Shown: positions 13,201 to 25,076, counted from the stretch's first letter. The stretch: 64,000 bases of DNA from Nilaparvata lugens (GCF_014356525.2 NC_052510.1:13378778-13442777), one strand, 5' to 3'. The notes: generated by a model from the sequence alone, not told the origin. Made by a program: numbers and translations.

Positions 13201-13630
13201 CAGTATATTAGACGGCAGAAGAAGAAGTTAGGAAATACGTTAGGAAATATCACTTGAAAATGGCATAAATGTCCGAAACATGTTGTGATAAAATATTTAA
13301 AAAAAAGGGTACTGAGATTTTTATTTTCTTTATATTTATATTACAAGTAGCCCTATACAGAAAAGAGATAGGAAATACGTATGTTGATATTTCACAATAA
13401 TAATACTAGTCTGAAATTCACATTGATTCCACATCAAAATCACATTGAGGTGGATGCAGTGTTATGTCAATGTGAATGAATTACTTCATTAACAATGATC
13501 CTTGACATTTCAGTTTTTACAAGATTGGTTCGAGGTGATGGGGAGGAGGACGAGAAGAAGGAGCAGGAAAGGAGAAGGTGGTGGAGCAAGAGGAGGGGTA
13601 GGTGGAGCAGGAAGATGAGGAGGAGTAGAA

Positions 13631-13727
13631 GGGAAAGGAAGAAGAGTAGGAGAACAAGAAATATATTTAAAAAAGAGGGGAAAGGAAGAAGAGTAGGAGA
13701 ACAAGAAATATATTTAAAAAAGAGGGG
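13631..13727 (+). repeat. Tandem duplication (about 47 bp) within a purine-rich tract
   Basis: GGAAAGGAAGAAGAGTAGGA followed by AAATATATTTAAAAAAGAGG appears twice, head to tail. It lies in a purine-rich tract of about 13535-13748. Confidence 0.85.
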
Positions 13728-14539
13728 AAGGAGAAGGAAGAGAAAGATGAATGATTGGAAAATGTTGCCAAAATTCATGGATGTCATGTATCGATAAGAG
13801 GTGTGAATTCGATAGTAGCTGTAATCGATGGGAATGATTTATCGACTGCCAAGGAAGTACAAGGCCAGCAGCGTTGGTGGTAGCCGCGAGCAGACTCGTG
13901 TCCTGAGTGGTCTAACTTAAGGAAAATTACCTCTTTTATTAATCATAGCAATCTTTAAAAGTTATTGAATAAATCATCACTTTTTACTACAGAAGAGTTA
14001 CTACACTGTAACAGATAAGATAAGATAATTATTTTCTTTAGTAACAAGCAATTGAATCAAGAAACAACCAAATGCAACAACTGAAAAGTGAGACCAGACA
14101 CCATTTCAACTCCGCTTCTCCCCGAAGAAATGTCCGCCTGTCGGTTGTTCGCCTAATTTACAATCGGCGAAAGCGAAATCTGTGCCAAAGAAGTGACCGG
14201 GAATCCGCTCTGGGACATCCAATCTTCGCAAAATAGAAAAATAAAAATATTATAAAACACCTCAACCGGTTTGAAAATTGAATTAATACCTTAGGTTCCC
14301 ATTGTGGAGCGCTTGTACTTCCAGATAAGATAGATCGTCGCGCACATTCCTACCTTTTGTTGATAAGATTAGTTGAGAAAGAATTGGCAAGCATCCTATC
14401 CAGCGTTGTTCACTCACTGGGGTTTTATTTCTCCATTTCTATCCCATTCACATGTGTTGGTTTTATTCTGAATGGAGCTCTCAGTTACAAAGAAATGCGT
14501 GAGAATTTCAAAAGAACTTGTACATGAGCGTGCATTTAT

Positions 14540-14620
14540 ATTTGTGTTACAGCTTGATTCAACTGTATATTATAAAGTGTACTGTGTTGAATAAAAAGAT
14601 TATCTTATCTTATCTTATTA
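14540..14620 (+). mobile_element. Retroelement tail with (TTATC)n
   Basis: GTACTGTGTTGAATAAAAAG then ATTATCTTATCTTATCTTAT. A complementary-orientation tail (AGATAAGATAAGATAATT) lies at about 14012-14029, so two tails face outward from this segment. Confidence 0.5.
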
Positions 14621-15242
14621 TTGATAACTTCATGTTCTTCAAAGGTTCTACTCTTTGTTTCTAGAAGTTATCTACTCATCTACATATCTATTATTTGTTC
14701 TGATTAAATTTTCATTTGTTTCCATTTTAATGTAGTGTTAGTATGCAATGGGTCTTGCGAGACCTGGCAATAAATTGTCATTTGCGATAAAGAATCAATG
14801 TTCTTTGAAGTAGTATTTGAACTTTTGAACAAAACTCGTACCATAGAGATGAAAGAGAAATTAAAAATCTTGAGATGGTATTGTTAGATTTTCTCCATGA
14901 ATTTTGTGTAGGGAATTCAAGTTTGAGTAGCTGATATTATTGATAAACCAGATCGATATTGATCACCAGAATGATGGTAAAGGATTTAGGTAAATACGAA
15001 TTCCATCCATTTTAATAAATAAGAAATCATTGATCACACGTTTAAAAGACATACCTGAAAAGATTCAGGAAATACCGGAATCTATTATTATTCTGAGATC
15101 TTCACCTCCCCGCACCCTAAATATTTCTTCAAATGCATAGAAGAAGGGAATTTTGGCTCAACTTCACTGAACGGGAACGGAGAAAGAGCAAATCGAAAGA
15201 AGGTGATAAGAGAAAATAACAACAATAGATGCAACAAAGAAT

Positions 15243-15400
15243 TAGGCCCGGCTGCACAAAAGCCAGTTAAATTTTAATCGTTATTAATTTCACGAGAACC
15301 AATTTTCAGAGAAGGCTTTCCTTTCGGAAAGAATGGATCTCTGATTGGTGAGATGAGATTATCTCTGATAATTTGACTGGTGACTGGTTTGATAAAATTA
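15243..15400. mobile_element. Decayed copy of the GCACAAAAGCC foldback MITE
   Basis: The left arm (GGCCCGGCTGCACAAAAGCC, TTTCACGAGAACCAATTTTC) is well preserved. The right arm (CTCTGATTGGTGAGATGAGA onward) is strongly diverged and lacks the outer terminus. Confidence 0.55.
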
Positions 15401-16684
15401 AAGCAATAAATAGAAATAATATGATAGACCCAAAGTAATATTCTATACAAAGACCGTTTCTAGCAGCTACAGAACGGAACCTTCGACACTGAATGATGCA
15501 AAGGTGCAAAGCTATTAGAGCTGTTATTGGACAGCGATTTCCGACCGAGTTATTTAATACCATTGAGCAGTCTCTAAAAGGATCCCGACTGAATTTAGAT
15601 GGTACTTTTTGTCTCGCCCTCGTAAAATTGGCCAACCAATTATGTCGGTCGAATAAAAGTTATCACCTTGCAGAGCTGTAACCATGGGGTGGGCTCGGGC
15701 CCTCCTTTTTTAACACTCCACCATTATATAGAAATGTGATCTATAGAAATGTGAATAAAAAAAAACAACTCATCAACGCCACTAACAAAACAATACCATA
15801 ATCATAATCGTCAACGAAGGTGTAGACAGTTATTTGAACTCCCCATTGAATCTATTGCAAATTTTCAAGAGTCATTTTATTATGCAAAATTGCCGGCACC
15901 ATTAAGAGCATGCCTTTTGGCTATAATACATCAGAACGTCTTCCAGAGCTTAAAATTGTTCTGAGTGGGTGTTGAAATTTATCGTGGAGCTGGAACCAAA
16001 ATTGATCTTGGGATGAGAAGAACGGGATAGCTTCCCTTCCTACTAGAAAGGGAATATGGATTTAAATTTGAATGATATTATGTGTTGAATGTTAATATAT
16101 TTTAATCATAGTTATTATAAGAGGAAAATTATTGTATTATAGAGTATAATAAATATTTGGGTTTGATCTAACCACATTATAATATGGTTCCCGTACAGTA
16201 TTGTGAACGTGGTTGTGTGTCTTACTAATAATAAAAGAAAAACGTGGCTCAGATCGTACACTATAGTTAGCTTACAACAATCAAACATAATTATTCAGGA
16301 ATGATGAAGCTCTTATGATTGTAATGGATGGAGAACATGAATATCTTCAACATGAAGCAAAAATACAAAAATATGACACCATTTTAGATTGGAAATCATC
16401 ACAATCAATATTCAAGAGACATTGACCAATAAATCGAAATAGATTATATAAATAAATTACATGAACAAATTAACTTTACTAGAAGGCTTTCTTGTATCAG
16501 GAATTCATGACTTGGACTTTCAGTTCCAGTTAATCTTAAAATTTTGTTACTAATCAATAATATTTCTATAAGTTCTGTACATTAGACTCTCAGTAATTTC
16601 GACACAAGTTTTACCAAAGTAGAGCTCATAACTTTAAATTTACCAACATTACATTCTGAGCCAATGTTAAATCGGAGATTGACT

Positions 16685-16795
16685 TGTGATTGGTCGACGA
16701 AAGTGGGATGCGATTGGTCTCGTCTGCTATTGGCCAAGGCAGGCATGCTGTGATTGGGCGAAAAGGTAAGAGAGCTTTCAAGTGATTGGTTGTGG
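16685..16795 (+). promoter_or_regulatory. Cluster of five ATTGG (CCAAT-box) motifs
   Basis: ATTGG at 16689, 16713, 16729, 16753 and 16785, all on the same strand. The spacings are 24, 16, 24 and 32 bp, all multiples of 8. The local DNA is GC-richer than its surroundings. The regulatory role is inference. Confidence 0.35.
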
Positions 16796-18964
16796 GCGTG
16801 TCTAACTAGATAAACCCATAGGAAGATCGATGCTCAAAATATGTAACAGAAGTATGATTTCTTGATCACATTCAAATCTTGACATTACCCATTATTACTA
16901 GAAATAATAACAAAACTTAACAACTTTCAAATTTCTTTATACGATTCTCTCTAAACATATCATTCCATTCAGATAAAAGTATTTCGTTGAGATTGAGATT
17001 TACGTTAGAAATGGTTCTAAAAATTGGTTTAGTTGAAAAAATTACGAGCAAAAACAATACTCAACTGCAAAATGAATGATGTATCAACCTCGAAAATTTA
17101 TTGCTCTGATCTTGTAATAGCGAATTAACAATCATTTTCCTGTCACAGACATTCATTCTTTCTTCCTACGACATTCCTGAAAACATATGGTAGCCGAAGG
17201 ATAAACTGCAAAATATTTACTCACTCCTCTCATGTAGGCTGAAAGGTGATCTTGTTCTACACTCACGCTTTTATTGCTATTAGGTACTTGTTCAATAAAT
17301 ATTCAATGAATGAGATGTTTTGCGATCCAGTTGATGAGTTGCTGATTACTTGACAAAAATAGATTTCATGAAAATTAATATTGGAGTTTATTTACCTTAC
17401 CTGTCAAACTAAATGGTTATTATCCTCGTCTTGATTGAAAATAGATATCATCAATGATTGAAAGTATCATTTTATAGCTCATGAATTTTAAGCGTTGCAA
17501 TCATTCACTTATGTGCATCTACATCAACCTACGTACAATTTTCCAATAGAAGGTGCTTGTTCAGTTGAATTTCGAATATAAATGCAGGTTTCTGAACTTC
17601 AATCAACACTACTAGCAATGTTTTATTCCAAATAATTAAGCTTTGATTCGTCAATACTCGTGAAAATCTATAAACAGTTCTTACTTTGTAGACAGCTTAC
17701 TTACTGCGACTCCTATCTCAAGGACTTTCCAAATATCTCCGAATACATTTCGAAATAAACTGAAATACATTTAGAGTACTGCCATTTACTGAGTTGAATT
17801 CTACACGATTTTCCACCTGTATTCATATTCACAGACCATACCTGATTGCAAGATTTTGACAAATTCTGTTACCTTTATAGCAGTCAAAGTCCACATATTT
17901 TGCAATATGCATTCGAATGTTTCTAAACATTTCTAAATGCTTCTAAGTTCAACATCCTGTATAAGTAGCAAGAATTTTAGAGAGCTAAATAATGCTTTTG
18001 ACCCATACATTTTGGTTAGATTATGATTTATAGTCTTTGGACTATGTTGTCAAGTTGAATAAATTCAACCAAATGGTCATGAATGAGAAATTCGCAATCT
18101 CTCACTAACTGGCGACGCTGAAATTAAAGTCAAGCCTCAACTCGTTTTATTCAGAAAAATCATGAATAACTTTGAGAGGAATGAATACAATGAAGTACTG
18201 TATTTTTGAAACTATTTTTACTTTTTGTGGCAGTGTGAGATACAATTTACACGGATATTTGGTCAAGACTCAACTTATTTTATTCAGAGTAATATATGCA
18301 TGTTTACAACAGGATTAATACAATAGAGAGTATTTTTGAAACTGATTCCATAACCGTGTCAGACACATGAGCCAAGTTCATGTGTGAACTACAGCAAGGC
18401 ATTCTTTCAAGGGTGGTCTATCACGGATCACAGACGTTGTTTATGACTTGCCAGACATGCCAGTCGTCTCGGTGACTAATGACCAAGAACAATAAATTGT
18501 CAGGTTGTTGGCTGACTTTGGATGCATCAACCTTCTCCTGTCCATTTCCATTTGCAGCGTCGAAAAGGGCGCGAAACTCAAACCCGCGGTGTCTCCTTGT
18601 GTTAAATGAATAATTCGGCAATCAATGCACTCCACAAAGGAGACTGGATGTCTGGTATCTCAGTATTCTGTACAGTCTATCATTCTCTTCAATTATGTTT
18701 TATACTTTTCATTTTATTTATATTTCCATAATGTCCTTCTTTACCTCTCATGCTTTGTTGTTTTTAATCTATTTATTCACACTCTGGATTTTCTTATGAG
18801 TCTATTTTTTTCAATTTTATTGATCAGATACTACTTGCTAATGTAACATTTTTTTGTCTTATTCCAGATTATACCTATTATATTAACTTAATATGTACAC
18901 ATTGATTGATATGTTTAATGTATATTACTTAATACCAACTACTCTTACTAATGTGAACTCAATC

Positions 18965-20010
18965 TTGAATGAAAACTCGATAGTGAAGTGATAGAGTTCT
19001 TGAATTTCATATTGCAATTAATAAAGCTTTCTATCAAGAGCACGCTGAAAATCCAACCCAAACGTGAACTAGACGAACGATGTTGAATTTTGTTTTTAAA
19101 CATTATAATTGCATTTCTCTGACTTTCCCCGGAATGGCAGTTATTGCCTACCACCTGGTAAGAGAACCACAAAGGAAATAGTTATTTGTATATCTAGAGT
19201 GAAAAGTACGACTTTTTCTCCCTGTGGGAAAAAGTTTGAAGCCCGAGGCGAAGCCGAGGGCAACAATTTTCCTGAGGGAGAAAACGTATTTTTCGTTCGT
19301 GATGTACACAACATTTTTCCTCCATCTACATTTTTTATAGAAACTGCAAATAATATCATTTTAATAACTTACGTATTGGTGACAAAGTTTCCTAACAACA
19401 TAACCTGAAATCTGAAACCCAAAAACAGGTCGAATGATTGGCACTGCCGATTGGACTATCTATCGGCAAAAGTTGTAACAATTATATCAGCTGGGCGTCA
19501 ACCAAAAATGGCTGACTCCAGATCACGCGGTTCAGATTTGAATTGCAGATCAAAGATATTTTGTTAGCTGGTATTTTGAATAGAATATAATATTTTTAAA
19601 ATTGTATAAATTTTTATCGTCTACTAATATTAAGAATATAATATCATACAAACATATATTTTATGAGTTGATCAAATTTCTGGTTGTGGTATTGAATTCA
19701 GTTGACTCAATGACAGATACCTCTATTATGCTTTCTCTTCTGAGCTTAGACCTTCTACCCTATTATAATGTAAGTTTCAAAATAGAGATGCTTCCCATGT
19801 TATTTAAATGGGGTCACTTTTCCTCCCTAGGGAGTTTTTCTGTTTTTTACTACCGAGAGCGAAAAAGTGACACTTTAGTATTATGTTTTAGGGAGTAAAG
19901 TAAGTACTTTAGACAGTAGGTGGAGGAAAAATAATTCTACGCTTTAAACAACACAAGTAATTTGGAAGTGTATTTTACTTTCATGTGAATGATTTGCTCC
20001 TCTATGGTCA
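18965..20010 (+). repeat. Repeat unit A, interrupted by a ~750-bp insertion
   Basis: 18965-19181 and 19925-20010 together align with the uninterrupted unit at 20050-20345 (shared CAAGAGCACGCTGA, TAATTGCATTTCTCTGAC-like, CTACGCTTTAAACAAC-like and GATTTGCTCCTCTATGG). The middle 19190-19920 is extra. Confidence 0.65.
19190..19885. mobile_element. Inserted TIR-like element inside repeat unit A
   Basis: Left end TCTAGAGTGAAAAGTACGAC, TTTTTCTCCCTGTGGG; right end GGGAGTTTTTCTG...GCGAAAAAGTGACACTTTAG. These are loosely inverted. It includes AGCCCGAGGCGAAGCCGAGG. No transposase frame; GGAAATA and GGAAAAATA flank the insertion as a possible imperfect target duplication. Confidence 0.5.
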
Positions 20011-20049
20011 CACCTTATTTGGGTCCATAAATTCAGGAAAGAAAATTAG

Positions 20050-20345
20050 ATGAAATAAAAACTTGATAGTGAAGCAATGGAGTTCTTGAATAAGTGCAAT
20101 CAATACAAAGCTTCTCATCAAGAGCACGCTGATACCCAAACTCATACGTGCACGAAATATGTGAATTTTCCTTTTTATACACTACAATTGCCTTCTTCTG
20201 ACTTTTCCCGCATTTGCTTGCAATTCAATGGCCTTCCACCAGATAGGAGAAAATTCACAAACGAAAATTCTCCGCTTTAATCACTACAAATAACTCCGAG
20301 GTGTCTTCAACGTTCATGTCAATGTATTGCTCTTCTATGGCTTGA
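20050..20345 (+). repeat. Repeat unit B, uninterrupted
   Basis: Diverged direct repeat of 18965-19181 plus 19925-20010: AACTTGATAGTGAAGCAATG, GTTCTTGAATAAGTGCAATC, TCAAGAGCACGCTGAT and TATTGCTCTTCTATGG. Confidence 0.65.
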
Positions 20346-20975
20346 AATACAAAATAAAAAGTGTTTTAATATCGATCAATAACAATAATCTGCAGTCACA
20401 ACAGCTCCGAAGTGTCACTGTCAATCATTCATGAAAATGTAACTTGTAAGTAGCAAAATAACACTCTCAATTTATTGCAAACGTAGCCGTACAACAGACT
20501 CTCAATGCATTCAGACATCACAACATGAAGTTCGGTTGTACGAAATCAATTTGCATAATTGGAACGTACAACAATTCAGCAATGTGGAGAAGAAGAAGAA
20601 GAGCAAGGGGAAGGATAAAAAGAAGAAGAAGAAGAAAGTGAAAAGGAACGATCCGATAGAAAGGGAGAGCCCACAGATCTCGGACAAGAAGACAACGTCG
20701 AGAAGGAAGACTGTCGATTACTACTACCTCTCCGGGGTCATCAATCCTCTCGTTGCTATGTCATTCTTGTCTTCAGTTCCTCGTCATACATCTTCAGTTC
20801 CTTCTTCCACTTTTCCACAGTCTCCTTTCAATCAAACCTCGTAGCCAAAAGTTCCGTTTTCCAGCCACCTGCTTCTCCTATCCATTCAAATCACCTCTCC
20901 ATGTTCACCTCGTTCGATGATGAACCTGCTCGGTCTCTTCATACTGCTTGTATTCTTCCACCACCTCGTCATACC

Positions 20976-21062
20976 ATCATTTCTTCTTCTTCTTCTTCTC
21001 TTCTTCTTCTTCTTCTTAATCTTCTTCTTCTCCATCTCCTTCTCCTCCTCTTCCTCCTTCAT
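20976..21062 (+). repeat. (TTC)n-rich tract
   Basis: TTCTTCTTCTTCTTCTCTTC and similar runs. The flanking 20580-20710 stretch is conversely AAG-rich, so frames there are Lys-rich by composition. Confidence 0.9.
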
Positions 21063-21159
21063 GGTTCATCGGTCAGTTTTTCTTTCTTTTTTATTTTTCT
21101 TAAAACAATTCAATATTTATTATTTCTCTTTCTTCCTCTTCTTCTTTGGTAGAGAGTTA

Positions 21160-21446
21160 GTGGGGAGGATATTTTTAATATTCTTTCCGAAGAATGGACA
21201 TTGATATATCCAAAGCTCCGCCAATTTATGTAGATGCATAACAATATAATTATTATCTATAGTTTTTATATTACAAATTGCTTTTTCATATCATATACAG
21301 TTCAATAATTATTTTCTTAGTCTGTATCATGTAAATTCATCTATAATTTTGCTGTATTGTAAGCTATTGTATATAAGTGTATAAGCCAGTATATATTGTA
21401 ATCTACATAAATAAAGTACTCAATCAATCAATCAATCAATCAATCT
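21160..21446 (+). mobile_element. LINE 3' end with (CAAT)n tail
   Basis: A short frame ending EEWTLIYPKLRQFM-stop (reading near 21190-21230) resembles a LINE ORF end. It is followed by an AT-rich 3'UTR and CATAAATAAAGTACTCAATC with five CAAT repeats. Confidence 0.5.
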
Positions 21447-21689
21447 TCTTCTCCTTCTTCTTTTTCTTCTCCTTTTTTTCTACTTCTACTTCTTCTTTTG
21501 TTACATTGTATTATTTTTCAGTTTTTATTCTTTAATTTCTATTCATATCTCAATTATAATTATTTAGGTTTCGTTTTTTTTATTATTATTTATGTATTTC
21601 AATAATATTTATTCACCTTGTTTGTAATATTGTATATATTTTTTTCTGAATTTCATTTGTTTAATCTAGTAATTATTTAGCGTTGTATT

Positions 21690-21768
21690 GGAGAGTTGAG
21701 TGTAAGAGAGGGCCGGCTGCGCCCTAACTTCGCCCTCCTAGGTAAAAATAAAGGCAGCTATTCTATTC
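21690..21768 (+). mobile_element. LINE/SINE 3' end of the AATAAAGGCA type
   Basis: GGCCGGCTGCGCCCTAACTT, CGCCCTCCTAGG, then AAAATAAAGGCAGCTATTCT and a (TATTC)n tail. Similar tails occur at 27386 and 54440. Confidence 0.6.
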
Positions 21769-22356
21769 TATTCTTCTTCTTTCTCTTCTGGTTCTTCTCC
21801 TTCTCCTTTTCCTTTTCCTCCATCTTCTTCTTCTTCTTCCTCTCCTTCTTCTACTCTTTCATCTTCTCCATTACCATCTCCTTTTTTTCTCCTTCTTCTC
21901 CATCTCCTTCTTCTTCTTCTTCTTCTACTTCTTCTTCTTCTTCTCCTTCTCCTTTTCTTTTCCTTCTTCTTCTGCTTCCTCTCCTTCTTCTACTCCTTCT
22001 ACTTCTCCATTACTATCTCCTTCTCCATCACCATCTTCATCTCCTTCTTATCTTTTTCTTTTCCTTCTTCGTCTTCTTCTTCTTCTTCTTCCTCTCCTTC
22101 TTCTTCTCCATTACCATCTCATTCTTCTCCATCACCATCTCCATCTTCTTCTTCTCCTTCTTCTCTTTTCCTTTTCCTTATTTGTCTTCTTCCTCTCGTT
22201 CTTAACTCCTTCTTCTTCTGCATTACCATCTCATTCTTCTCCATCACCATCTCCATCTTCTTCTTCTTCTCCTTCTTCTTCTCCATCATCTTCTCCATCA
22301 CCATCTTCATTTCCTTCTTCTCATTCTTATTTTCTTCTTCTGCTCCTCTCTTGTTC
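21768..22356 (+). repeat. Polypyrimidine tract (TTC/CTC-rich), about 590 bp
   Basis: Long imperfect runs of CTTCTTCTTC interspersed with CTCCATCACCATCTCC-type units. It follows a LINE tail ending AATAAAGGCAGCTATTCTAT. Frames here encode only Ser/Phe/Leu or Lys/Glu. Confidence 0.95.
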
Positions 22357-22494
22357 CAACTAGTTTCTTTCTCTTTTTCGTCTCGCGCTAATCAGACCAG
22401 TGGAGTGGTCGATCATCAAACAATTGGCAAACTTGTCCGCGAATATTCTTAGCGAAACCGGCTGCTGTTACAAGGGACACATGTCGATTCGCAC

Positions 22495-22718
22495 GTAGCA
22501 CCCGCAGAAAGAGACAGAAAAGAAAAAGAAAGTGAGAGAAATTGAATAAAGAGAGTGGATAAGTAGCACCCATAAAAAGAGACAGAAAAGAGAAAGGATA
22601 AAAAGAGAGTGGATAAGTCGCACCCATAGATAGAAACAGTAAAGAGAAGAAAGAAAGAAAGAGAGAGAAAAAGGATAAAAAGAGAGGAGAAAGAGGGAGA
22701 GGAGAGACACAAGAGCAA
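22495..22718 (+). repeat. Polypurine minisatellite
   Basis: Units of about 54-68 bp, each containing GCACCC followed by AGAGACAGAAAAGA and AGAGAGTGGATAAG, start near 22499, 22567 and 22620. A GA-rich run follows. Confidence 0.85.
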
Positions 22719-22845
22719 GGACCGCAAGATTGTAATTGGATGATAATCCCAATCTATTTACAAAACAATCAAAAGTGAATTAAAGTGAACTTAAACAATT
22801 ATTATTGACCGTCCGTCTAAAAATGGCAACTCATCAATTAGAAAC

Positions 22846-22895
22846 CTATTAAACCCATTAAAATTTAGATAAACATTCGACTATAATTTAATGTC
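22846..22895 (+). repeat. Direct repeat partner of 25077-25128
   Basis: CCTATTAAACCCATTAAAAT then TTAGATAAACATTCGACTAT is almost identical to the copy at 25077. It links the DNA upstream of the FGF exon with the repeat cluster downstream of it. Confidence 0.75.
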
Positions 22896-23436
22896 ATCCG
22901 AAAAAGGGCTTGATAGATTAGAGAAAATACTTTTCCCACTTTTCTCGCCAGATATACTTTTTTGAGAATGATGTAGAACCACTTAGAAGACATTATTTAT
23001 TTATTATAAAACAGTGGGTGTGAACACGTGACAAGAAAGATAAGCTACACTTTCAGCTCTCAATTAGAAGACGCTTCGATCGTTTTGCAATTTCATTTCT
23101 CTCTGGTCATTAAGGATAGCCAAAAATTTTCTCTGGGCGTAGAAGGTCCAGTTTGAACAGATTTCATCCCGCATCGAATAAAAAAGGATTGACAAAACAT
23201 ACAGTTCTTTTATACGTCCTTGAAATTCTTACACGACATGTCAAATTTTCTTTCATACATTTTCTTATTGATCGTAATCCGCATTTTCCAACTATTGTCA
23301 GATTACTGAGGTTTTGCAATTATTCAAATGCTAATGAATTAATTATTATTATTAAACAAAAATCCAAATTAACAGCTGTAATTCACCCCGAAGACTTCTG
23401 CTACTTTTTGAATAGTAGCGCTCATCGAATTTCCAT

Positions 23437-23653
23437 CTATAGTGAGGTCCACGTTATAATGACAGTATTTGATCAACTTTGGTTTTGCTATCCTTGTCTA
23501 TCATTCGACAAAGCCGGTGGTACTATCCTTTTAAAGGTCCACAACGATGCCAATTATGTTTTTTACAGTGTAGAAATATAATTAATGCAGAGAATCGGCA
23601 TCGCTATTCTTCTATCTTTATCCACTGCCATTATAACGTGGACCTCACTATAG
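23437..23653. mobile_element. Foldback MITE, family A, full copy in inverted orientation
   Basis: A 217-bp element with CTATAGTGAGGTCCACG at one end and CGTGGACCTCACTATAG at the other. Its internal order is reversed relative to the copies at 24017 and 58080. Open frames crossing it are accidental. Confidence 0.85.
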
Positions 23654-23863
23654 CTGTTTACCCTGTTGTCAATATTTGCAGTAGCAGAATTCTTGGGGGT
23701 GAATTACAGCATTCAATTTGGATTTTCGTTTAATAATAATAAATATTGTCAGATTGTCAAGTCCAAATCACTGTTTTCAACGGTATTAGAAACTTGTGAA
23801 CAAAAGCACATTTCTAATATTCTACTGACCTAGGAGTTCTACAGGAAATAGTACAACCCATGT

Positions 23864-24291
23864 TGAGAATGAAGAACTTATTCAAGCTACTGCGGTACAT
23901 GAAAAATTGACTGACACCGATCACAAACACATTCTCCCATTCATAAATATCCCAAATATGAATCAATTTTCAAGATTTTTTAATGATATCTCATTTTCCC
24001 AATTTGTATCATGAGACTATAGTGAGATCCACGATATAATGACAGTGGATTGAGATGGGAGAACAGCGTTGCCGATTCTCTGCCTTGATTAATTATCTTT
24101 CTACATTGTCAAAAACAGATTTGGCATCGTTGTGGTGCAAGAAAAGGATAGTACTACTTGCTTTGTCGAATAATAGACAAGGATAGCAACACCAAAGTTG
24201 ATCAAATACTGTCATTATAATGTGGACCTCACTACAGTTAGTGATTCTCTGAACAATCCCTATGTCTTTACAATAACTCCCTCAAGACTAA
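23864..24291 (+). repeat. Left arm of a long inverted repeat flanking the FGF middle exon
   Basis: About 210 bp of sequence, interrupted by the family A MITE at 24017-24237, whose reverse complement lies at 25135-25347 with only scattered differences. It ends about 50 bp before the exon start at 24340. Confidence 0.85.
24017..24237. mobile_element. Foldback MITE, family A, inserted in a repeat arm just upstream of the FGF exon
   Basis: About 220 bp with CTATAGTGAGATCCACG at the left and a degraded TGGACCTCACTACAG at the right. It interrupts a sequence that is present uninterrupted, in inverted orientation, at about 25135-25347, so the empty site is preserved in the same window. It ends about 100 bp before the FGF exon at 24340. 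Confidence 0.85.
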
Positions 24292-24339
24292 TATCGAAAT
24301 AGATGAAACAAAATTAATAAGTGTATGTTTTATTTTCAG

Positions 24340-24443
24340 CAATCCTACAACGGTGGTCAGTGGGACCAGGCCAGCTGAAAATACAGGGTGTGGCATCATG
24401 CATGCATCTCTGTCTAGACCCTTGTGGACTCCTCTATGGATCG
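24340..24443 (+). CDS. FGF gene, middle coding exon (beta-trefoil core)
   Basis: This internal exon encodes the centre of a fibroblast growth factor, a secreted ligand for FGF receptor tyrosine kinases. A TATTTTCAG acceptor ends at 24339 and a GTGAGA donor starts at 24444. The exon is 104 bp: two bases completing a split codon, then 34 open codons reading ILQRWSVGPG... and ending ...CGLLYGS. The pattern of a glycine, I-x-G-V-A-S, a hydrophobic L-C-L-D, and G-x-L-Y-G-S is the FGF strand block that in vertebrates reads like G-V-V-S-I-x-G-V...Y-L-A-M...G-x-L-Y-G-S. The middle exon of vertebrate FGF genes is classically 104 bp. It ends in phase 0 and joins in frame to the exon at 37039. Unusually, it carries three cysteines within nine residues (C-M-H-L-C-L-D-P-C). 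The other two frames do not give this match. Confidence 0.9.
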
Positions 24444-25076
24444 GTGAGAATATCTTTACAAAATATATCATAGTTATTCGTTGTTTTAAAGTGGGAAATA
24501 GATATTCGAACACCAAATAAAATAATATTCAACTGTTTCATACTGTTTAATTAGTAAGTTGTCTCAGGAGCACAATGAATAGACATTTGGATGAAGACCA
24601 ATATTAATGTAGTTTGTGACATATCCTTGTGAATAGATCTCAGATAGTTGTGTGTAGAAAGAAAAGCAGTAGCTAGTGGATATCATCCATTGTCCTCCTA
24701 TACAGAGGACCAAACGCATGCCAGATTCTAATAGACATTCCGACGACATTGTGACAAGAATAATCATGAAAAAGTGACGAATACAAATTAATTTAATCAC
24801 ACAAAATAATATACTTAGAAGATGTCTTCCTTTGTGTAGAAAACATATTGTACAGGGATGGTTTGGAAAAATGGTTTGGAGTGAAGATTCAAAAACCATC
24901 ACAAAAATCTCACATGATTGAATAAAAACACAAATATGTTGTCCAATTCTACACAGTTTTATTCGGTACACGACCATGGTTTCGTGACCACACCGGTCAC
25001 ATTTTTAAGTTTTTAAGTTGACTGAAAATAAAAGATAGAGTTTTTAATATTTTTTTTTATTCATCTCGATATTAGA

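Larger units (their letters stand above)
13750..18960. other. No gene supported; assorted repeats
   Basis: It contains retroelement tails (14.0-14.6 kb), the decayed foldback at 15243 and the ATTGG cluster at 16.7 kb. GC-richer patches at 14090-14230 and 18411-18640 have short frames without recognisable domains. No FGF first exon (a cysteine-containing RLYCRTG-like block) was found. Confidence 0.4.

Noticed and set aside
13467..13797. 100-codon Arg/Glu-rich and Leu/Phe-rich frames
   Set aside because: Purine tract with an internal tandem duplication; no domain or splice context.
18421..18635. GC-richer patch with overlapping minus-strand frames and a TTTGCAG acceptor-like site on the plus strand
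   Set aside because: No known domain, short frames, no matching donor or partner exon.
21696..22752. 169-codon Ser/Phe-rich frame and several minus-strand frames
   Set aside because: Compositional frames over the polypyrimidine and polypurine tracts.
23153..23733. 142-codon and overlapping frames
   Set aside because: They run through the family A MITE at 23437-23653 and have no recognisable domain.
24268..24516. 82-codon minus-strand frame over the FGF exon
   Set aside because: The plus-strand FGF reading with consensus splice sites explains this sequence better.
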